Numbered from the stretch's first letter, positions 43,119 to 52,563 are shown. The stretch is DNA of 64,000 nt from Bog-473 sp963828505 (GCA_963828505.1 CAWHFM010000019.1:1-64000); one strand, 5' to 3'. The notes: generated by a model not told the origin, from the sequence alone. Made by a program: numbers and translations.

Positions 43119-43426
43119 TTGGCCGAGCCTGGGATTGATGGCATGAATGCTCTCCCTGGCCCGTACGCCGGTGGCCGCAGGCGCCGAGGTGTTCCGTTTC
43201 CCTCGGACACGATCTCGTCAGTGGCAGGGCGGGCCAAGGCGGTCGCCGTCTTCGAGAACAACTCGGGTCAGATGATCGACGACGTGCGCCTGGCCGTGCT
43301 CGACGCCGCGCCGGTGGAATTCATCGGAGGGTTGAGCTCGCCGCCGCCGGCTTCGGCATCGCGCCGGACCTCGACGTCGCGGCCGTCCGCCGGCGTATCC
43401 TCGACGTGGTGGAGCGCTTCCAGTGA
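43119..43426 (+). pseudogene. C-terminal remnant of a 2-oxoacid:ferredoxin oxidoreductase alpha subunit
   Basis: VFENNSGQMIDDVRLAVLDA then APVEFIGGLS is the conserved C-terminal block of PorA/KorA/VorB alpha subunits. After that the frame shifts near 43,335; the other frame supplies ELAAAGFGIAPDLDVAAVRR and ILDVVERFQ to a stop at 43,424-43,426. The rest of the ~350-aa subunit is absent upstream. Confidence 0.7.
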
Positions 43427-43968
43427 CCGAGTTCATGGGGCCAAGCGGTCCGGGCCCGACACGGTGGGTGGTCACGGTCCAAGGCGACCGCGACATGGTG
43501 AGCGAGGGTCTCCAGGAGGTACGCCACGCTGCAGCAAGCGGCGAGAACATCACGTGTGTGATGCTCGATAACGGCGTCTTCGGCGAGACCGGAGGGCACA
43601 TGACCGCCACGACGGTCATCGGGCAGCGCACCAAGACGAGGCTAGAGGGCCGGGATCCGGCCGCTCACGGCCGCCCGATCCTCCTCGCCGACCTGGTGGC
43701 GCGTCTGGACGGCGCCGCCTACCTGGCACGGTGTGCCGTGAACTCGGCTGGGGAGGTGGCGCGCCCCCACCGGGCGCTGCGCCGGGCGCTCGAGACTCAG
43801 CTGTCGGGTGCGGGCTTCTCCTTCCTGGAGATCCTCACCATGTGCCCAACGGGATGGTTCGTCGAGACCACGGAGGCGCCGGACCACCTGGCCGACAACC
43901 TCGGAACGATGCATCGGCCCGGCGATCTCAAGGACGTGCTGGGTGAAGCGGCGAGTAGCGAACGATGA
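43423..43968 (+). pseudogene. N-terminally deleted 2-oxoacid:ferredoxin oxidoreductase beta subunit
   Basis: 181-aa open frame from GTG 43,423, overlapping the alpha stop (GTGA). VVTVQGDRDMVSEGLQEVRH, then ENITCVMLDNGVFGETGGHM and TTVIGQRTKT match the TPP-binding centre of KorB/VorB-like beta subunits. The N-terminal ~80 residues with the CPGCGH region are missing, and the GDG of the TPP motif reads GDR. Probably non-functional, although the open frame and overlaps remain. The next gene starts in its stop codon (ATGA). Confidence 0.68.
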
Positions 43969-44915
43969 CCGGTTCGGACCAAGGCGCCATCGTGGTGAAC
44001 GCAGGACCGTTCAGCGAGGCGTTGGCGGATGGGCTGCGATCGCTGGTCCCCGCCGGAGAGCGCGTGGTGGTGTGCGACCGGGGCACGGTCGTCCCGCCGG
44101 ATGCACAGGTGTTCGTCATGCTGCTCGGCGACCCCGACACCGTCCGGGACCTGCTCGTCCCCTCCATCGTCTGGGCCCACGTGCTCGGTGCCGGCGTGGA
44201 CGGCTTCCCTTTCGACGCGCTGGGCGGCAGGCCACTCACCTGCTCGCGCGGAGCGGCCTCCGCCGCCATCGCGGAATGGGTGCTCGCCGTCATGCTCGCC
44301 TTCGAGAAGTCGCTTCCGGAGTCCTGGGTCGACGCGCCGCCGGAGCGCTGGAACATCGCCGCGCTCGGGACCCTGGCCGGAAAGACGATCGGACTGGTTG
44401 GGATGGGCGCCATCGGGACGGAGGTGGCGCGCCGCGCCCAGGCCTTCGACGCGCACGTCGTGGCCTTCCGTCGCACTGACGCCGGTCCGCCGCTGCCGGG
44501 CATCGAGGTCGTGAGGGGTTTCCACGACATGCTGGGGCGCGCCGACCACGTGGTCGTCGCCGCTCCCGCCACCGCCCGTACACACAAACTCATGGATGCC
44601 GCGGCCTTCGCGGCTATGAAGCCTGGGGCGCACCTGGTCAACGTCGCCCGGGGAACGCTGGTGGACCAGGAGGCGCTGCGCGTCGCGCTCGACGACGGCC
44701 GAGTGGCGCGGGCGAGCCTCGATACCGTCGACCCGGAGCCTCTCCCCGAAGGTCACTGGCTCTATTCCCACCCGGGCGTGCGGTTGAGCCCGCACATCAG
44801 CTGGAGCTCGCCGGACACCATGCCGAAGACCATAGGGATCTTCGTCGAGAACCTGCGGCGGTTCCGAGCCGGTGAACCGTTGGCCGGTTTGGTCGATCCG
44901 GTGGCCCGGTACTGA
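43965..44915 (+). CDS. D-isomer-specific 2-hydroxyacid dehydrogenase
   Basis: A 316-aa protein with the NAD-binding motif GLVGMGAIGTEVARRA (~140-155), the signature NVARGTLVDQEALRVAL with catalytic Arg (~225), a Glu in the LDTVDPEPLP region and HISWSSPDT supplying the catalytic His (~285). The substrate domain is short and lacks features naming a substrate. Translationally coupled to its neighbours, so part of a catabolic operon. Confidence 0.9.
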   Translation: MTGSDQGAIVVNAGPFSEALADGLRSLVPAGERVVVCDRGTVVPPDAQVFVMLLGDPDTVRDLLVPSIVWAHVLGAGVDGFPFDALGGRPLTCSRGAASAAIAEWVLAVMLAFEKSLPESWVDAPPERWNIAALGTLAGKTIGLVGMGAIGTEVARRAQAFDAHVVAFRRTDAGPPLPGIEVVRGFHDMLGRADHVVVAAPATARTHKLMDAAAFAAMKPGAHLVNVARGTLVDQEALRVALDDGRVARASLDTVDPEPLPEGHWLYSHPGVRLSPHISWSSPDTMPKTIGIFVENLRRFRAGEPLAGLVDPVARY

Positions 44916-44916
44916 G

Positions 44917-45807
44917 TTGGCAACTCTCGGCTCCGGCGACCTCGTGCTGTGCTCGGGGACGCTCGCTCGCCATACTCCGTTCCGTGAGCGGGTCGAGGCG
45001 GCCGCGGCCGCCGGGTACGCCGCCGTGTCGTTGTGGGGGCGCGACTACGACGACGCTCGCCGGGAGGGCCACAGCGACTCGGACCTTCTGGCACTTCTCG
45101 ACGACCATGGCCTGGTGGTGGCGGAACTCGACCCCGCGTGGTGGTGGACTCCCGGGGCGGAGACGTTCTCCATCCCGCCCGAGCTCGACCCGGTGGACGT
45201 CTTCCGTTTCGGAGAGTCCGAGCTGTTCCGCATCGGTGAGGTCCTGGGGGCGAGATCGGTCAACGCGGTGGACGTCGTGGGCGGTCAATGGGGTATCGAC
45301 GACGCTGCTGCGTCATTCGCCACGTTGTGCGACCGGGCCGCGGAGTTCGGCCTGCTCGTCCACTTGGAGTGGCTGGCGTGGTCGAGGATCCCCGATCTGG
45401 ACACGGCGCTCCAGGTGGTGTCGCTGGCCGATCGCGCCAACGGCGGCCTCAACATCGACACATGGCACTGCGCTCGCTCGGGAACAGACCCGGCCGATCT
45501 GTTCGACGTCCCGGGCGGGCGCGTGCTGGCCGTCCAGATCGACGACGGTCCGGCGGAGCCCGAGGAGAATCTCATTGAGGCGACGTTGCACGATCGCCTG
45601 CTCCCTGGTGACGGTGCGTTCGACCTCATCGGCTACGTCGATGCACTCCGACGGATCGGGGCCGACGCGCCGATCGGCGTGGAAGTGTTCTCCGACGACC
45701 TCCATGGACTCGGAGCGAGGGAAGCAGCCGGGAAGGCAGCCGAGGCCACCCGTCGCCTGCTGGCTGCCGTCGAGCGGCTGGGTCAGCCCGGAGGTGTTGC
45801 GGGGTGA
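44917..45807 (+). CDS. Sugar phosphate isomerase/epimerase (TIM barrel)
   Basis: A 296-aa protein. A TTG at 44,917, one base after the upstream stop, is the likely start; a frame upstream overlaps the dehydrogenase. Xylose-isomerase-like barrel: FRERVEAAAAAGYAAVSLWG, LVHLEWLAWSRIPDLDTALQ (metal Glu), GLNIDTWHCARSG (Asp/His), VLAVQIDDGP and IGVEVFSDDLHGL (Glu). It probably acts on a sugar or inositol derivative together with the flanking dehydrogenases. Confidence 0.85.
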   Translation: MATLGSGDLVLCSGTLARHTPFRERVEAAAAAGYAAVSLWGRDYDDARREGHSDSDLLALLDDHGLVVAELDPAWWWTPGAETFSIPPELDPVDVFRFGESELFRIGEVLGARSVNAVDVVGGQWGIDDAAASFATLCDRAAEFGLLVHLEWLAWSRIPDLDTALQVVSLADRANGGLNIDTWHCARSGTDPADLFDVPGGRVLAVQIDDGPAEPEENLIEATLHDRLLPGDGAFDLIGYVDALRRIGADAPIGVEVFSDDLHGLGAREAAGKAAEATRRLLAAVERLGQPGGVAG

Positions 45808-46913
45808 CGGGAGTCGCGGTCGTCGGAACGGGATTCGGCTGCTACACCCACGTCCGCGCCCTACGCGCCGCCGGCTTCGACGTCCTGGCACTCGTCGGCC
45901 GCGACCCCGAGAAGACAGCCGAACGAGCGCGTCTCTTCGATGTCCCGCGCGCGCTGCTGTCGTTGCGTGACGCGTTGTCGGTCCCCGGGGTCGCGGCCGT
46001 GACCATCGCGACACCGCCGCGTACCCACGCCGAGCTGACGCTCGAGGCGGTCGCCGCCGGCCGTCACGTCCTCTGCGAGAAGCCGTTCACCGCCACCCTG
46101 GGGGAGGCACGCCACGTCCTCGCCGCCGCGGAGGCCGCCGGGGTGGTCCACGTGCTCGGCACGGAGTTCCGCTGGGACCCGGGCCAAGCGGGACTGGCTC
46201 GTGTCGTCGGGAGCGGCGACATCGGCCGACCTCGCATGGCGACGTGGATCATGAACGTACCTGTGCTCGCCGATCCGGCCGCGGTCGTGCCGCAATGGTG
46301 GGCCGAGGCCGCCTCACGCGGCGGTTGGATGTGGGCGCACGGGTCGCAGCTGATCGACCAGATCCGGGTCACGTTGGGCGAATTCGAGGGCGTGAGCGCC
46401 CACCTCGTCCAGGTGGCCCAGCGCTCGTCCATGACGTCGGACGACGGCTTCGTGGTCCACTTCCGCATGCGCGACGGCACGGTCGGAGTCATGCAGTCGA
46501 CCGCGGCCGACTGGGGCGTGCTGGTCGAGACCCGCGTCACGGGCTCGATGGGCGCCGCATGGATCGAAGGCGTGGGCTCGACGGTCATGGTGGCCGGGCC
46601 GGACGGGGTCGCCCGGGCGCCCGTCCCCGAAGGTGTAGGCCGATCGAAGGCGCCCGCCCTCCCCGACGGTGCGGTTCGCACCACCTACGAGCAGATGATC
46701 ACGTTCGGGGTCGAGTACGGACCCTACGTCCGGCTCGCCGAGGCGTTCGGCGACATGATCGCGGGCAGGGGGGTCAGCGGGCCGCGCCCGGCGACCTTCC
46801 ACGACGGCGTGGCCCAGATGGCGGTTCTCGAAGCGATCATGGAGTCTTCTGCCCACGACGGACGCTGGACTCACGTCGAGGCGACCGAGCACGCGGGGCC
46901 GCGCCGGAGCTAG
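45804..46913 (+). CDS. Gfo/Idh/MocA-family oxidoreductase
   Basis: A 369-aa protein from GTG 45,804 overlapping the previous stop (GTGA). N-terminal Rossmann motif (VAVVGTGFGCYTHVRALRAA), then AVTIATPPRTHAELTLEAVA and the signature GRHVLCEKPFTATLGEA with catalytic Lys. The C-terminal beta domain has GGWMWAHGSQLIDQIRVTLG. NAD(P)-dependent oxidation of a sugar/inositol-type substrate is expected from family. Last gene of the operon. Confidence 0.92.
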   Translation: MTGVAVVGTGFGCYTHVRALRAAGFDVLALVGRDPEKTAERARLFDVPRALLSLRDALSVPGVAAVTIATPPRTHAELTLEAVAAGRHVLCEKPFTATLGEARHVLAAAEAAGVVHVLGTEFRWDPGQAGLARVVGSGDIGRPRMATWIMNVPVLADPAAVVPQWWAEAASRGGWMWAHGSQLIDQIRVTLGEFEGVSAHLVQVAQRSSMTSDDGFVVHFRMRDGTVGVMQSTAADWGVLVETRVTGSMGAAWIEGVGSTVMVAGPDGVARAPVPEGVGRSKAPALPDGAVRTTYEQMITFGVEYGPYVRLAEAFGDMIAGRGVSGPRPATFHDGVAQMAVLEAIMESSAHDGRWTHVEATEHAGPRRS

Positions 46914-47025
46914 GGAATCGTTGCCGAGTCCTGCTGCATCGCGAACTTGGTGATGCCACGCCGGACGTGACGCTCGGATCGAATCGGGCGGGGTTCGGCG
47001 GCAGGCGGCACGTCTCGCGGTCGCC

Positions 47026-49425
47026 TCAGGAGCCTTGCTTCGACCGGAACTCGGTCCGGAATTTGTCGAATTCGTCGATCAGCTTCACCAGCGCCTCGTC
47101 CGCGCAGAGGTACCCGAGCTCGCGATAGGCATCGAAGCGATCCGCCGTGTACAGCTGATGGATCGTCGAGTCACACGGAAAGGCTGGATTGTCCTTGTAG
47201 AACTCGGCGATCCCGAGCGGCGCGTCGGCCGGTACGCCGGCCTTGATCACGACCAGCGTTCCCAAGCTTCCGTCGGCATAGACGATTGAGCCCCGGCAGA
47301 ATGGGCTCTGGACCACGGGTTTCAAACCCCGCCTGGCCCGGTCGGCCGTGACTGTGGGGTCCGGGGCCATCGTGGTCGGGTCGATCTCAATCTCCACGCC
47401 GAGCTCGTCACGGGCGAGCCGTACGGCACCGGCGATCGTCGAGAAGGTGTCCTGCTTGTCGCCGGATGCGTCGACGCACCAGATCCACTTGCATTGCCGG
47501 CGCACCAGCTCGACCAGCCCGAGGTTCTCGTAGTGGCCGCCGTCGGTCACGTACAAGAAGTTGCTCTGTGGGCGGTCGAAGCCGAACATCTCCCGCAGCA
47601 GGTAGCCGACCCGCGGGCGCAACCGGAGATGGCGCCAGGTGTGCGCTCGGCTCGCGAACTCCCGGAGCCGGTTGGGGTTGGGGACCCAGACTCCGAGCCG
47701 GATGTTCGCCATGGTCAGGAGGAACCGCAGGGGCCGGCGGGTCATCCGGCCCATCTCGGGCGACACGGCGGCGCCGGACATGGCCATCGCCCCCGGTGCG
47801 GTGATCGTCCGCTCCCACATCGTGTCCGAGCTCAGGATCTCCTCGTAGTCCTGGGCCGAACAGTGACCGACGATCGGTCCTCCGATCTCGGACTCCGAGA
47901 AGACGAAGCTGGTCACGCTGGCGCCGGTGGGAGCCGCTCCGTAGCGCGACACGTTTGCCGCGGCGCACACGACGAGTTCGGGCATGTCGACGGGTTGCGC
48001 CTCGGAGATCTTCAGCGGCCAGTCGTACGAGCGGGGTCTCGAGTCGACATGCTCGGGACCGTCGTCGACCGCCGTCGGCGACCATTTGTCCCTCGGCGCC
48101 TGGAACCTCTTCAGGATGAACGCGTTGCTGAGTCGCTCGCGGTAGAAGGGGTGAAGGGACCAGGCGGTGATGTCGGCGAAGAGCCAGAGTACGACCAGGA
48201 CGACGACTCCGACGCCGTAGCACAAGGGCGGTACCCAGGCGTCGGACCCACCACCGAGACCCGGAGGGTAGAGCGCTCCGATCTGCATGCCGAACACCAG
48301 GACGGCCAGGATGGCTGCCGGCCCGGATACGAGCGCGAGTAGGTTCAGGATCGGCTGGCGAGAGCGCGAGAGCTGGTGCCGGACTCGGCTGGTGAGTTTG
48401 GCTCGCTGGGCCTCGGGGATCTGGTTCCACCACGAATCGGCGGTCCGGAGCGCCCGCGCCCCGAACAGCGCCGTCAGGAAGGACAACGCGAGCGTGGTGC
48501 CGCTCGCTGCTGCCGTCGCGGTTGTGGCAGAGCCGCGTCCGTTCACCGAGTGCTGGGCCGTGGCCTCGAAGCTCTGCCGGATCCACTCGAGCGTGATGGG
48601 CGCGACCACCACCACGATCAGCCATCCCACGGCCAGGCCGAGCGCACCGAGGGAGAGTGCCGCCAGGATCTCGCGCTCACGGGCCTTCGTCCAGAGTCCT
48701 CCCACCCACACCAGCCCGAGGATCACGCCGATGACCGCCAGGCCCCCGGCGATGATGAAGACGAACGGGGGAAAGTCGAGGTCGGTGTGCGCGACCGAGC
48801 CGGACGGCGGCAAGGCACGGAGGGACGGCACGAGCGCGCCGTACACCCAGCCGATCGGGATGGCGACGAACAGGACCCCCATGATGAGCAGCAGGAAGTT
48901 CCACGCGATACCGAGCAGCAGCCGCCAGAGGGCGACCGGGAGCCCGCCCCAGCCGTGGGTCAGATACTTGGTGTTGTCACGGAGAAACGTGACCTCGGGG
49001 CTCAGCGGCGCATAGGCCGGCATCGTAGAACTGGGTGGCACGGCCTCAGCGCCGTCGTCGGGTTCCTCAGGAAAGCAGCCGCGGGAGATCGTCGTCAGCG
49101 CCGTTCCCATGTACGAACCGCCGGAGACACACGAAAGGTACTTCGCTCCCTTGTCGCCGCGGAGCATCTCGTCCTTCTCCATCCGTTGCAACACGCCCAT
49201 GGCGAACGCGGCGGCGCGGATTCCTCCCCCGGAAAGGCTGATGCCGTAGTTCATCCGACCATCCGAGGTCGGGTTGTTGTCGGCTACGCCGGCATCACGG
49301 TTCGGCTGATCGAGCGCTCGAGGAGGCTGGGCGACCTCATCGACCTCGGGCTTGCTGGCGGATGGTGTCGATCGATCGCTGTTCTGCCGCGACGGCACCT
49401 GGTCGATCGCGCCCTCGCCGGCCAT
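47026..49425 (-). CDS. Membrane-bound patatin-like phospholipase
   Basis: A 799-aa protein. Patatin elements: glycine-rich oxyanion stretch ISLSGGGIRAAAFAMGVL (~62-78), nucleophile Ser in LSCVSGGSYMG (~100) and catalytic Asp in YVTDGGHYENLGLVELVR (~640). Between them lie about five membrane segments (for example LLGIAWNFLLLIMGVLFVAI and PPFVFIIAGGLAVIGVILGL), so the hydrolase halves are separated by an unusually large membrane insertion. The N-terminal 55 residues are polar. Probably hydrolyses membrane lipids. No coupled neighbours. Confidence 0.85.
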   Translation of the reverse strand: MAGEGAIDQVPSRQNSDRSTPSASKPEVDEVAQPPRALDQPNRDAGVADNNPTSDGRMNYGISLSGGGIRAAAFAMGVLQRMEKDEMLRGDKGAKYLSCVSGGSYMGTALTTISRGCFPEEPDDGAEAVPPSSTMPAYAPLSPEVTFLRDNTKYLTHGWGGLPVALWRLLLGIAWNFLLLIMGVLFVAIPIGWVYGALVPSLRALPPSGSVAHTDLDFPPFVFIIAGGLAVIGVILGLVWVGGLWTKAREREILAALSLGALGLAVGWLIVVVVAPITLEWIRQSFEATAQHSVNGRGSATTATAAASGTTLALSFLTALFGARALRTADSWWNQIPEAQRAKLTSRVRHQLSRSRQPILNLLALVSGPAAILAVLVFGMQIGALYPPGLGGGSDAWVPPLCYGVGVVVLVVLWLFADITAWSLHPFYRERLSNAFILKRFQAPRDKWSPTAVDDGPEHVDSRPRSYDWPLKISEAQPVDMPELVVCAAANVSRYGAAPTGASVTSFVFSESEIGGPIVGHCSAQDYEEILSSDTMWERTITAPGAMAMSGAAVSPEMGRMTRRPLRFLLTMANIRLGVWVPNPNRLREFASRAHTWRHLRLRPRVGYLLREMFGFDRPQSNFLYVTDGGHYENLGLVELVRRQCKWIWCVDASGDKQDTFSTIAGAVRLARDELGVEIEIDPTTMAPDPTVTADRARRGLKPVVQSPFCRGSIVYADGSLGTLVVIKAGVPADAPLGIAEFYKDNPAFPCDSTIHQLYTADRFDAYRELGYLCADEALVKLIDEFDKFRTEFRSKQGS

Positions 49426-49549
49426 CTGATCTCCCTCCCGCGGCCCGCCGCCGGTTCAGCATCAGGCGGGTATCGGGAAAGAGTAACGACTGTGTCAGCG
49501 GCGGGGTTGGACGCTCCCGCCCGCAGTGTGCCGCGGTTTGCCCGAATCG

Positions 49550-49906
49550 TCAGGCCCAGTCGGCGACCGCGACCGATCCGTCGCGGATGGTCAGGGTGGC
49601 GTGCGCCGCGGGAGAAGGGCTGTCCCGGACGCGGAACTCGTAGGACCCGTCCTCGAGCGAGCCGAAGACAGCCGCGAATTGAGGTGAGTCGCCGCCGTCA
49701 CGACGGCGGACGTACACGTGCTGGCCGTTCCAGTCGTCACCCACCCGCCTGATCTCCATCTCCACCCCGCTCATGGCGACGCGGGTGCGGACGATCGCCA
49801 CGCCGGCGCCGGGTCCGATGTCGAGCACGACCGCTCCGGCTGCGCTCGGTCGCGGCGCGCCTTCGCCGCGACCGAGCTGTTCGGAGCCGTGGTGGTGGGT
49901 GCTCAC
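49550..49906 (-). CDS. Small beta-rich protein of the DUF4331 operon
   Basis: A 118-aa protein whose GTG start (49,906) overlaps the DUF4331 stop (GTGA). It begins STHHHGSEQLG; the core reads AGAVVLDIGPGAGVAIVRTR, then YVRRRDGGD and QFAAVFGSLEDGSYEFRV. I recall this GAVVLDIG-G pattern from many actinobacterial genomes without an assigned function. Likely cytoplasmic. Third gene of the operon. Confidence 0.7.
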   Translation of the reverse strand: MSTHHHGSEQLGRGEGAPRPSAAGAVVLDIGPGAGVAIVRTRVAMSGVEMEIRRVGDDWNGQHVYVRRRDGGDSPQFAAVFGSLEDGSYEFRVRDSPSPAAHATLTIRDGSVAVADWA

Positions 49907-51339
49907 GACGCCGACTGGCCGGTGCCCGCGAAGTACCCGGAGTGGGGCAGGCCGAGGTAGGGGAAGGTGTCGAGGTAGAACTCGGTCCCCATCGCAGTCA
50001 GGTCGGTCGGCCCCGACGTCAGGCCCATGCTGATCTCCCCCGCAGCACCGTCCGGGGTGTACGACGGGTCGACGAGGGGGATGGTCAGACCGGCCAGGGC
50101 GCGCAGTTCGACCGTGACCACGTCGTCGAACACCCGTCGACCGTTCGGGAATCCCGCGTTGTCGCCGCCGACGACGCCGAGGTTGCTGATGTTCGAGGGC
50201 GCCGACGGCGGGATGGTCATGTTCAGCCGCAACATGTCCGCCTGTGTGCTTCCGGTGTAGTTGCCCGGGAAGGTCGGCACGACGCCACTCGGGATCCCGG
50301 TCAACAGAATGGCCAGGAGGTCCGAGCGGGGCGTGCTGGTCTGGTTGAACGCAGCCAGGTTGGGGAACACCCCGGGGAAGAGCGACGGGAGGAGCGTGGA
50401 CAGCTGCGGGGTCGAGACGTAACCGGCGAACTGGGAGTCTTTCGACGGGTACTGCGAGTTCCAGAAGTCCTTGGTCGCCATCGGGATGAGGACCTCGTTG
50501 AACAGGGGGTTCCCGAGGCGCGACACCTGCATGTAGGGTCCCGAGCTCTGAATCGTGCCGGCGTTCTGGCCGCCCTCGTAGATGCGCACTTGCTGGCGGC
50601 TGGCCGTCGTCCACACTCCGATCGTCCCGGTCGACGCCGCCGGCGCATTCCCGTCCTTCGTGAGCTGGTTCATCGGGACCTGCAACGCCAGCGTGTGGAC
50701 GTTGACCCCTTCGGTCGCGTTGACCCCCGCCGCCATGGCCGGGAGACCGGTCCCGGACCACCCGGCGTGGTCACCTTGGAACGGTCGCAAGTTGCCCAGG
50801 TCGAACACCGAGCCCAGGTCGACGTAGAAGCCTTCGGCGCGTTGGCCCGCGAAGACCTTGATGCCGTTTCCGACTGAACGGATCGCGGCCGACGCCAGGT
50901 CCGAGTAGTTCGGCGTCGAAAGCGGACCGACGTTGCAGGGCGGGCACGGGAGATGTGTGCCCAACTCGGTGACCCGGCCCCGGTCGACGTCGACCACTTG
51001 GAGGTTGTAGCGCTGGACACGGTTCCAATTCGGGCTGGACAACGAAGTGATCGGACCGACGTTGTAGAGGAAGTAGCCGGGATCACGCAGGTGGGTGGTG
51101 AAGGTGAACTGGTAGACGATGTTCGCCACCCCGTCCCCGTCGTTGTCGATGTTGATCGTGTAGAGCACGCCATCACCGAACTCGTAGAAGTTCGGTCCCG
51201 CGTCGGGTGGCTCCAGTGGGATGTAGTTCGCGATCAGGGTCACCGTGCTCGGGTCGTCGGGGCTGACGAAGGCGTAGACATCGGTGCTGTCGGCGACCGG
51301 ATCCTTGGAGATCTCGGGTGCCTCTCGGTGGGACGACAT
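49903..51339 (-). CDS. DUF4331-family protein
   Basis: A 478-aa protein, start ATG 51,339. Opens with the family hallmark SSHREAPEISKDPVADSTDV and continues with YAFVSPDDPSTVTLIANYIP, IDNDGDGVANIVYQFTF and late motifs VVGGDNAGFPNGRRVFDDVV and TFPYLGLPHSGY. No signal peptide of its own, whereas many relatives are exported. Biochemical role unknown. Follows the small Tat-signal gene by about 60 bp. Confidence 0.9.
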   Translation of the reverse strand: MSSHREAPEISKDPVADSTDVYAFVSPDDPSTVTLIANYIPLEPPDAGPNFYEFGDGVLYTINIDNDGDGVANIVYQFTFTTHLRDPGYFLYNVGPITSLSSPNWNRVQRYNLQVVDVDRGRVTELGTHLPCPPCNVGPLSTPNYSDLASAAIRSVGNGIKVFAGQRAEGFYVDLGSVFDLGNLRPFQGDHAGWSGTGLPAMAAGVNATEGVNVHTLALQVPMNQLTKDGNAPAASTGTIGVWTTASRQQVRIYEGGQNAGTIQSSGPYMQVSRLGNPLFNEVLIPMATKDFWNSQYPSKDSQFAGYVSTPQLSTLLPSLFPGVFPNLAAFNQTSTPRSDLLAILLTGIPSGVVPTFPGNYTGSTQADMLRLNMTIPPSAPSNISNLGVVGGDNAGFPNGRRVFDDVVTVELRALAGLTIPLVDPSYTPDGAAGEISMGLTSGPTDLTAMGTEFYLDTFPYLGLPHSGYFAGTGQSAS

Positions 51340-51398
51340 GGTTTACCTCGCTCAATCGGTGTGGATGGGACGTTGGTTTCGGACGGACTTGCTACGGG

Positions 51399-51689
51399 TC
51401 AGCGGGCGGCGCGCACCAGGCGTGCGGCGAGCTGCGGGTCGTTCACGGTCAGCGAGCTCTTGCCGAAGAACAGCTGGACCTCGCCGGATCCGGCATCGGT
51501 CACGCGGGCGACGACCGGATCGCTCATCGACGGCACGGCGTCCTCGGTTCCCACCTCTGCCGCAGGAGCGAGGTCGGGCGCGTCCGCTTCGAAGAGGCCG
51601 GACAGCCCGGGGACTGCCGCCGCCACCCCGGCCGCGGCGACCGCAATCGTGCCCCGGTTGATGAACTGCCGCCGGTTGAGCACTCCCAT
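51399..51689 (-). CDS. Small Tat-signal protein heading the DUF4331 operon
   Basis: A 96-aa protein from ATG 51,689, with AGGGGG upstream; longer in-frame starts lack a site. Twin-arginine signal at the N terminus (NRRQFINRGTIAVAAAGVAA), then an acidic linker and a short C-terminal segment (VQLFFGKSSLTVNDPQLAAR). Too small for an enzyme; it could be a membrane-tethered partner of the DUF4331 protein. Confidence 0.72.
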   Translation of the reverse strand: MGVLNRRQFINRGTIAVAAAGVAAAVPGLSGLFEADAPDLAPAAEVGTEDAVPSMSDPVVARVTDAGSGEVQLFFGKSSLTVNDPQLAARLVRAAR

Positions 51690-51825
51690 GTCTTGAACCC
51701 CCTGGTCCGTGGGCCCTCCGTGGGCCGCAGCCCCGCCCGTGGTTACGGGTCGTCCGGTGTTCGGCGCCGGGACGATCGGCGGATGTCGACGATTTCGCAA
51801 AGATGTTCGGTGCCAGACTCCGTCC

Positions 51826-52563
51826 ATGGATCAGCTCGAGGGTCGGGTCGCCGTGGTCACGGGCGCCGGCAGCGGCATCGGTCTCGCCATCGCCGAGGCG
51901 TTCGTCGCCGAGGGCATGAGGGTCGTCATGGCGGACGTCGACGAGGCCGTGGTGACGCAACACGCGGGTCGGATCGGCGACGCCGTCGTTCCGGTTCGGT
52001 GCGACGTTCGCGACCCGGTCAGCGTCGACGAGGTCGGTCGTGTCGCGACGGAGCGCTACGGCGCGCTCCACGTCGCCGTGAACAACGCCGGAATCGTCAA
52101 CGGAGGCATCTCGTGGGAGCTGGGCCTCGACGAGTGGCACCGCGTCCTCGACACCAACCTGTGGGGCGTGATTCACGGCGTCCGGTCGTTCGTCCCGCTG
52201 ATCCTGGCCACACGGGAGGAGGGACATGTCGTCAACACCGCGTCCATGGCCGCCGTCCTGCCGCGTGATGGCCTCGGCCCCTACACCGTCGCCAAACACG
52301 GCGTGCTCGGGCTGACCGACGTCCTGCGGGCCGAGCTCGAGGCCCTGGGAGCGCCCGTGGGTGTCAGCGTCGTCATGCCCGGGATGATTCGCACCGGCAT
52401 GAATCCCGTCGGAACCGTGGCGGCCTCCGTGGTGGCGGCCAACGTGGTGGACGCAATGCGCCGCCGACGTCCTTACGTCTTCACCGACGACCACCACACG
52501 CAAGAAGTCGAGGACCGCCTCCGCGCCATCCTGGCGGCGCGCGACGAGGTGGTCGGCGACTGA
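51826..52563 (+). CDS. Short-chain dehydrogenase/reductase
   Basis: A 245-aa classical SDR from ATG 51,826. Cofactor motif VVTGAGSGIGLAIAEAF (~10-26) with Asp in VVMADVDEA favouring NAD(H), NNAGI (~85), Ser in NTASMAAVLP (~140) and the catalytic pair in GPYTVAKHGVLG (~155). Substrate not deducible. Divergent from the Tat-signal gene. Confidence 0.92.
   Translation: MDQLEGRVAVVTGAGSGIGLAIAEAFVAEGMRVVMADVDEAVVTQHAGRIGDAVVPVRCDVRDPVSVDEVGRVATERYGALHVAVNNAGIVNGGISWELGLDEWHRVLDTNLWGVIHGVRSFVPLILATREEGHVVNTASMAAVLPRDGLGPYTVAKHGVLGLTDVLRAELEALGAPVGVSVVMPGMIRTGMNPVGTVAASVVAANVVDAMRRRRPYVFTDDHHTQEVEDRLRAILAARDEVVGD

Noticed and set aside
43423..43968. Functional beta subunit of an oxidoreductase
   Set aside because: The N-terminal Cys/TPP-side region is missing and the TPP motif is altered, and the alpha subunit is broken; annotated as a pseudogene although the frame is open.
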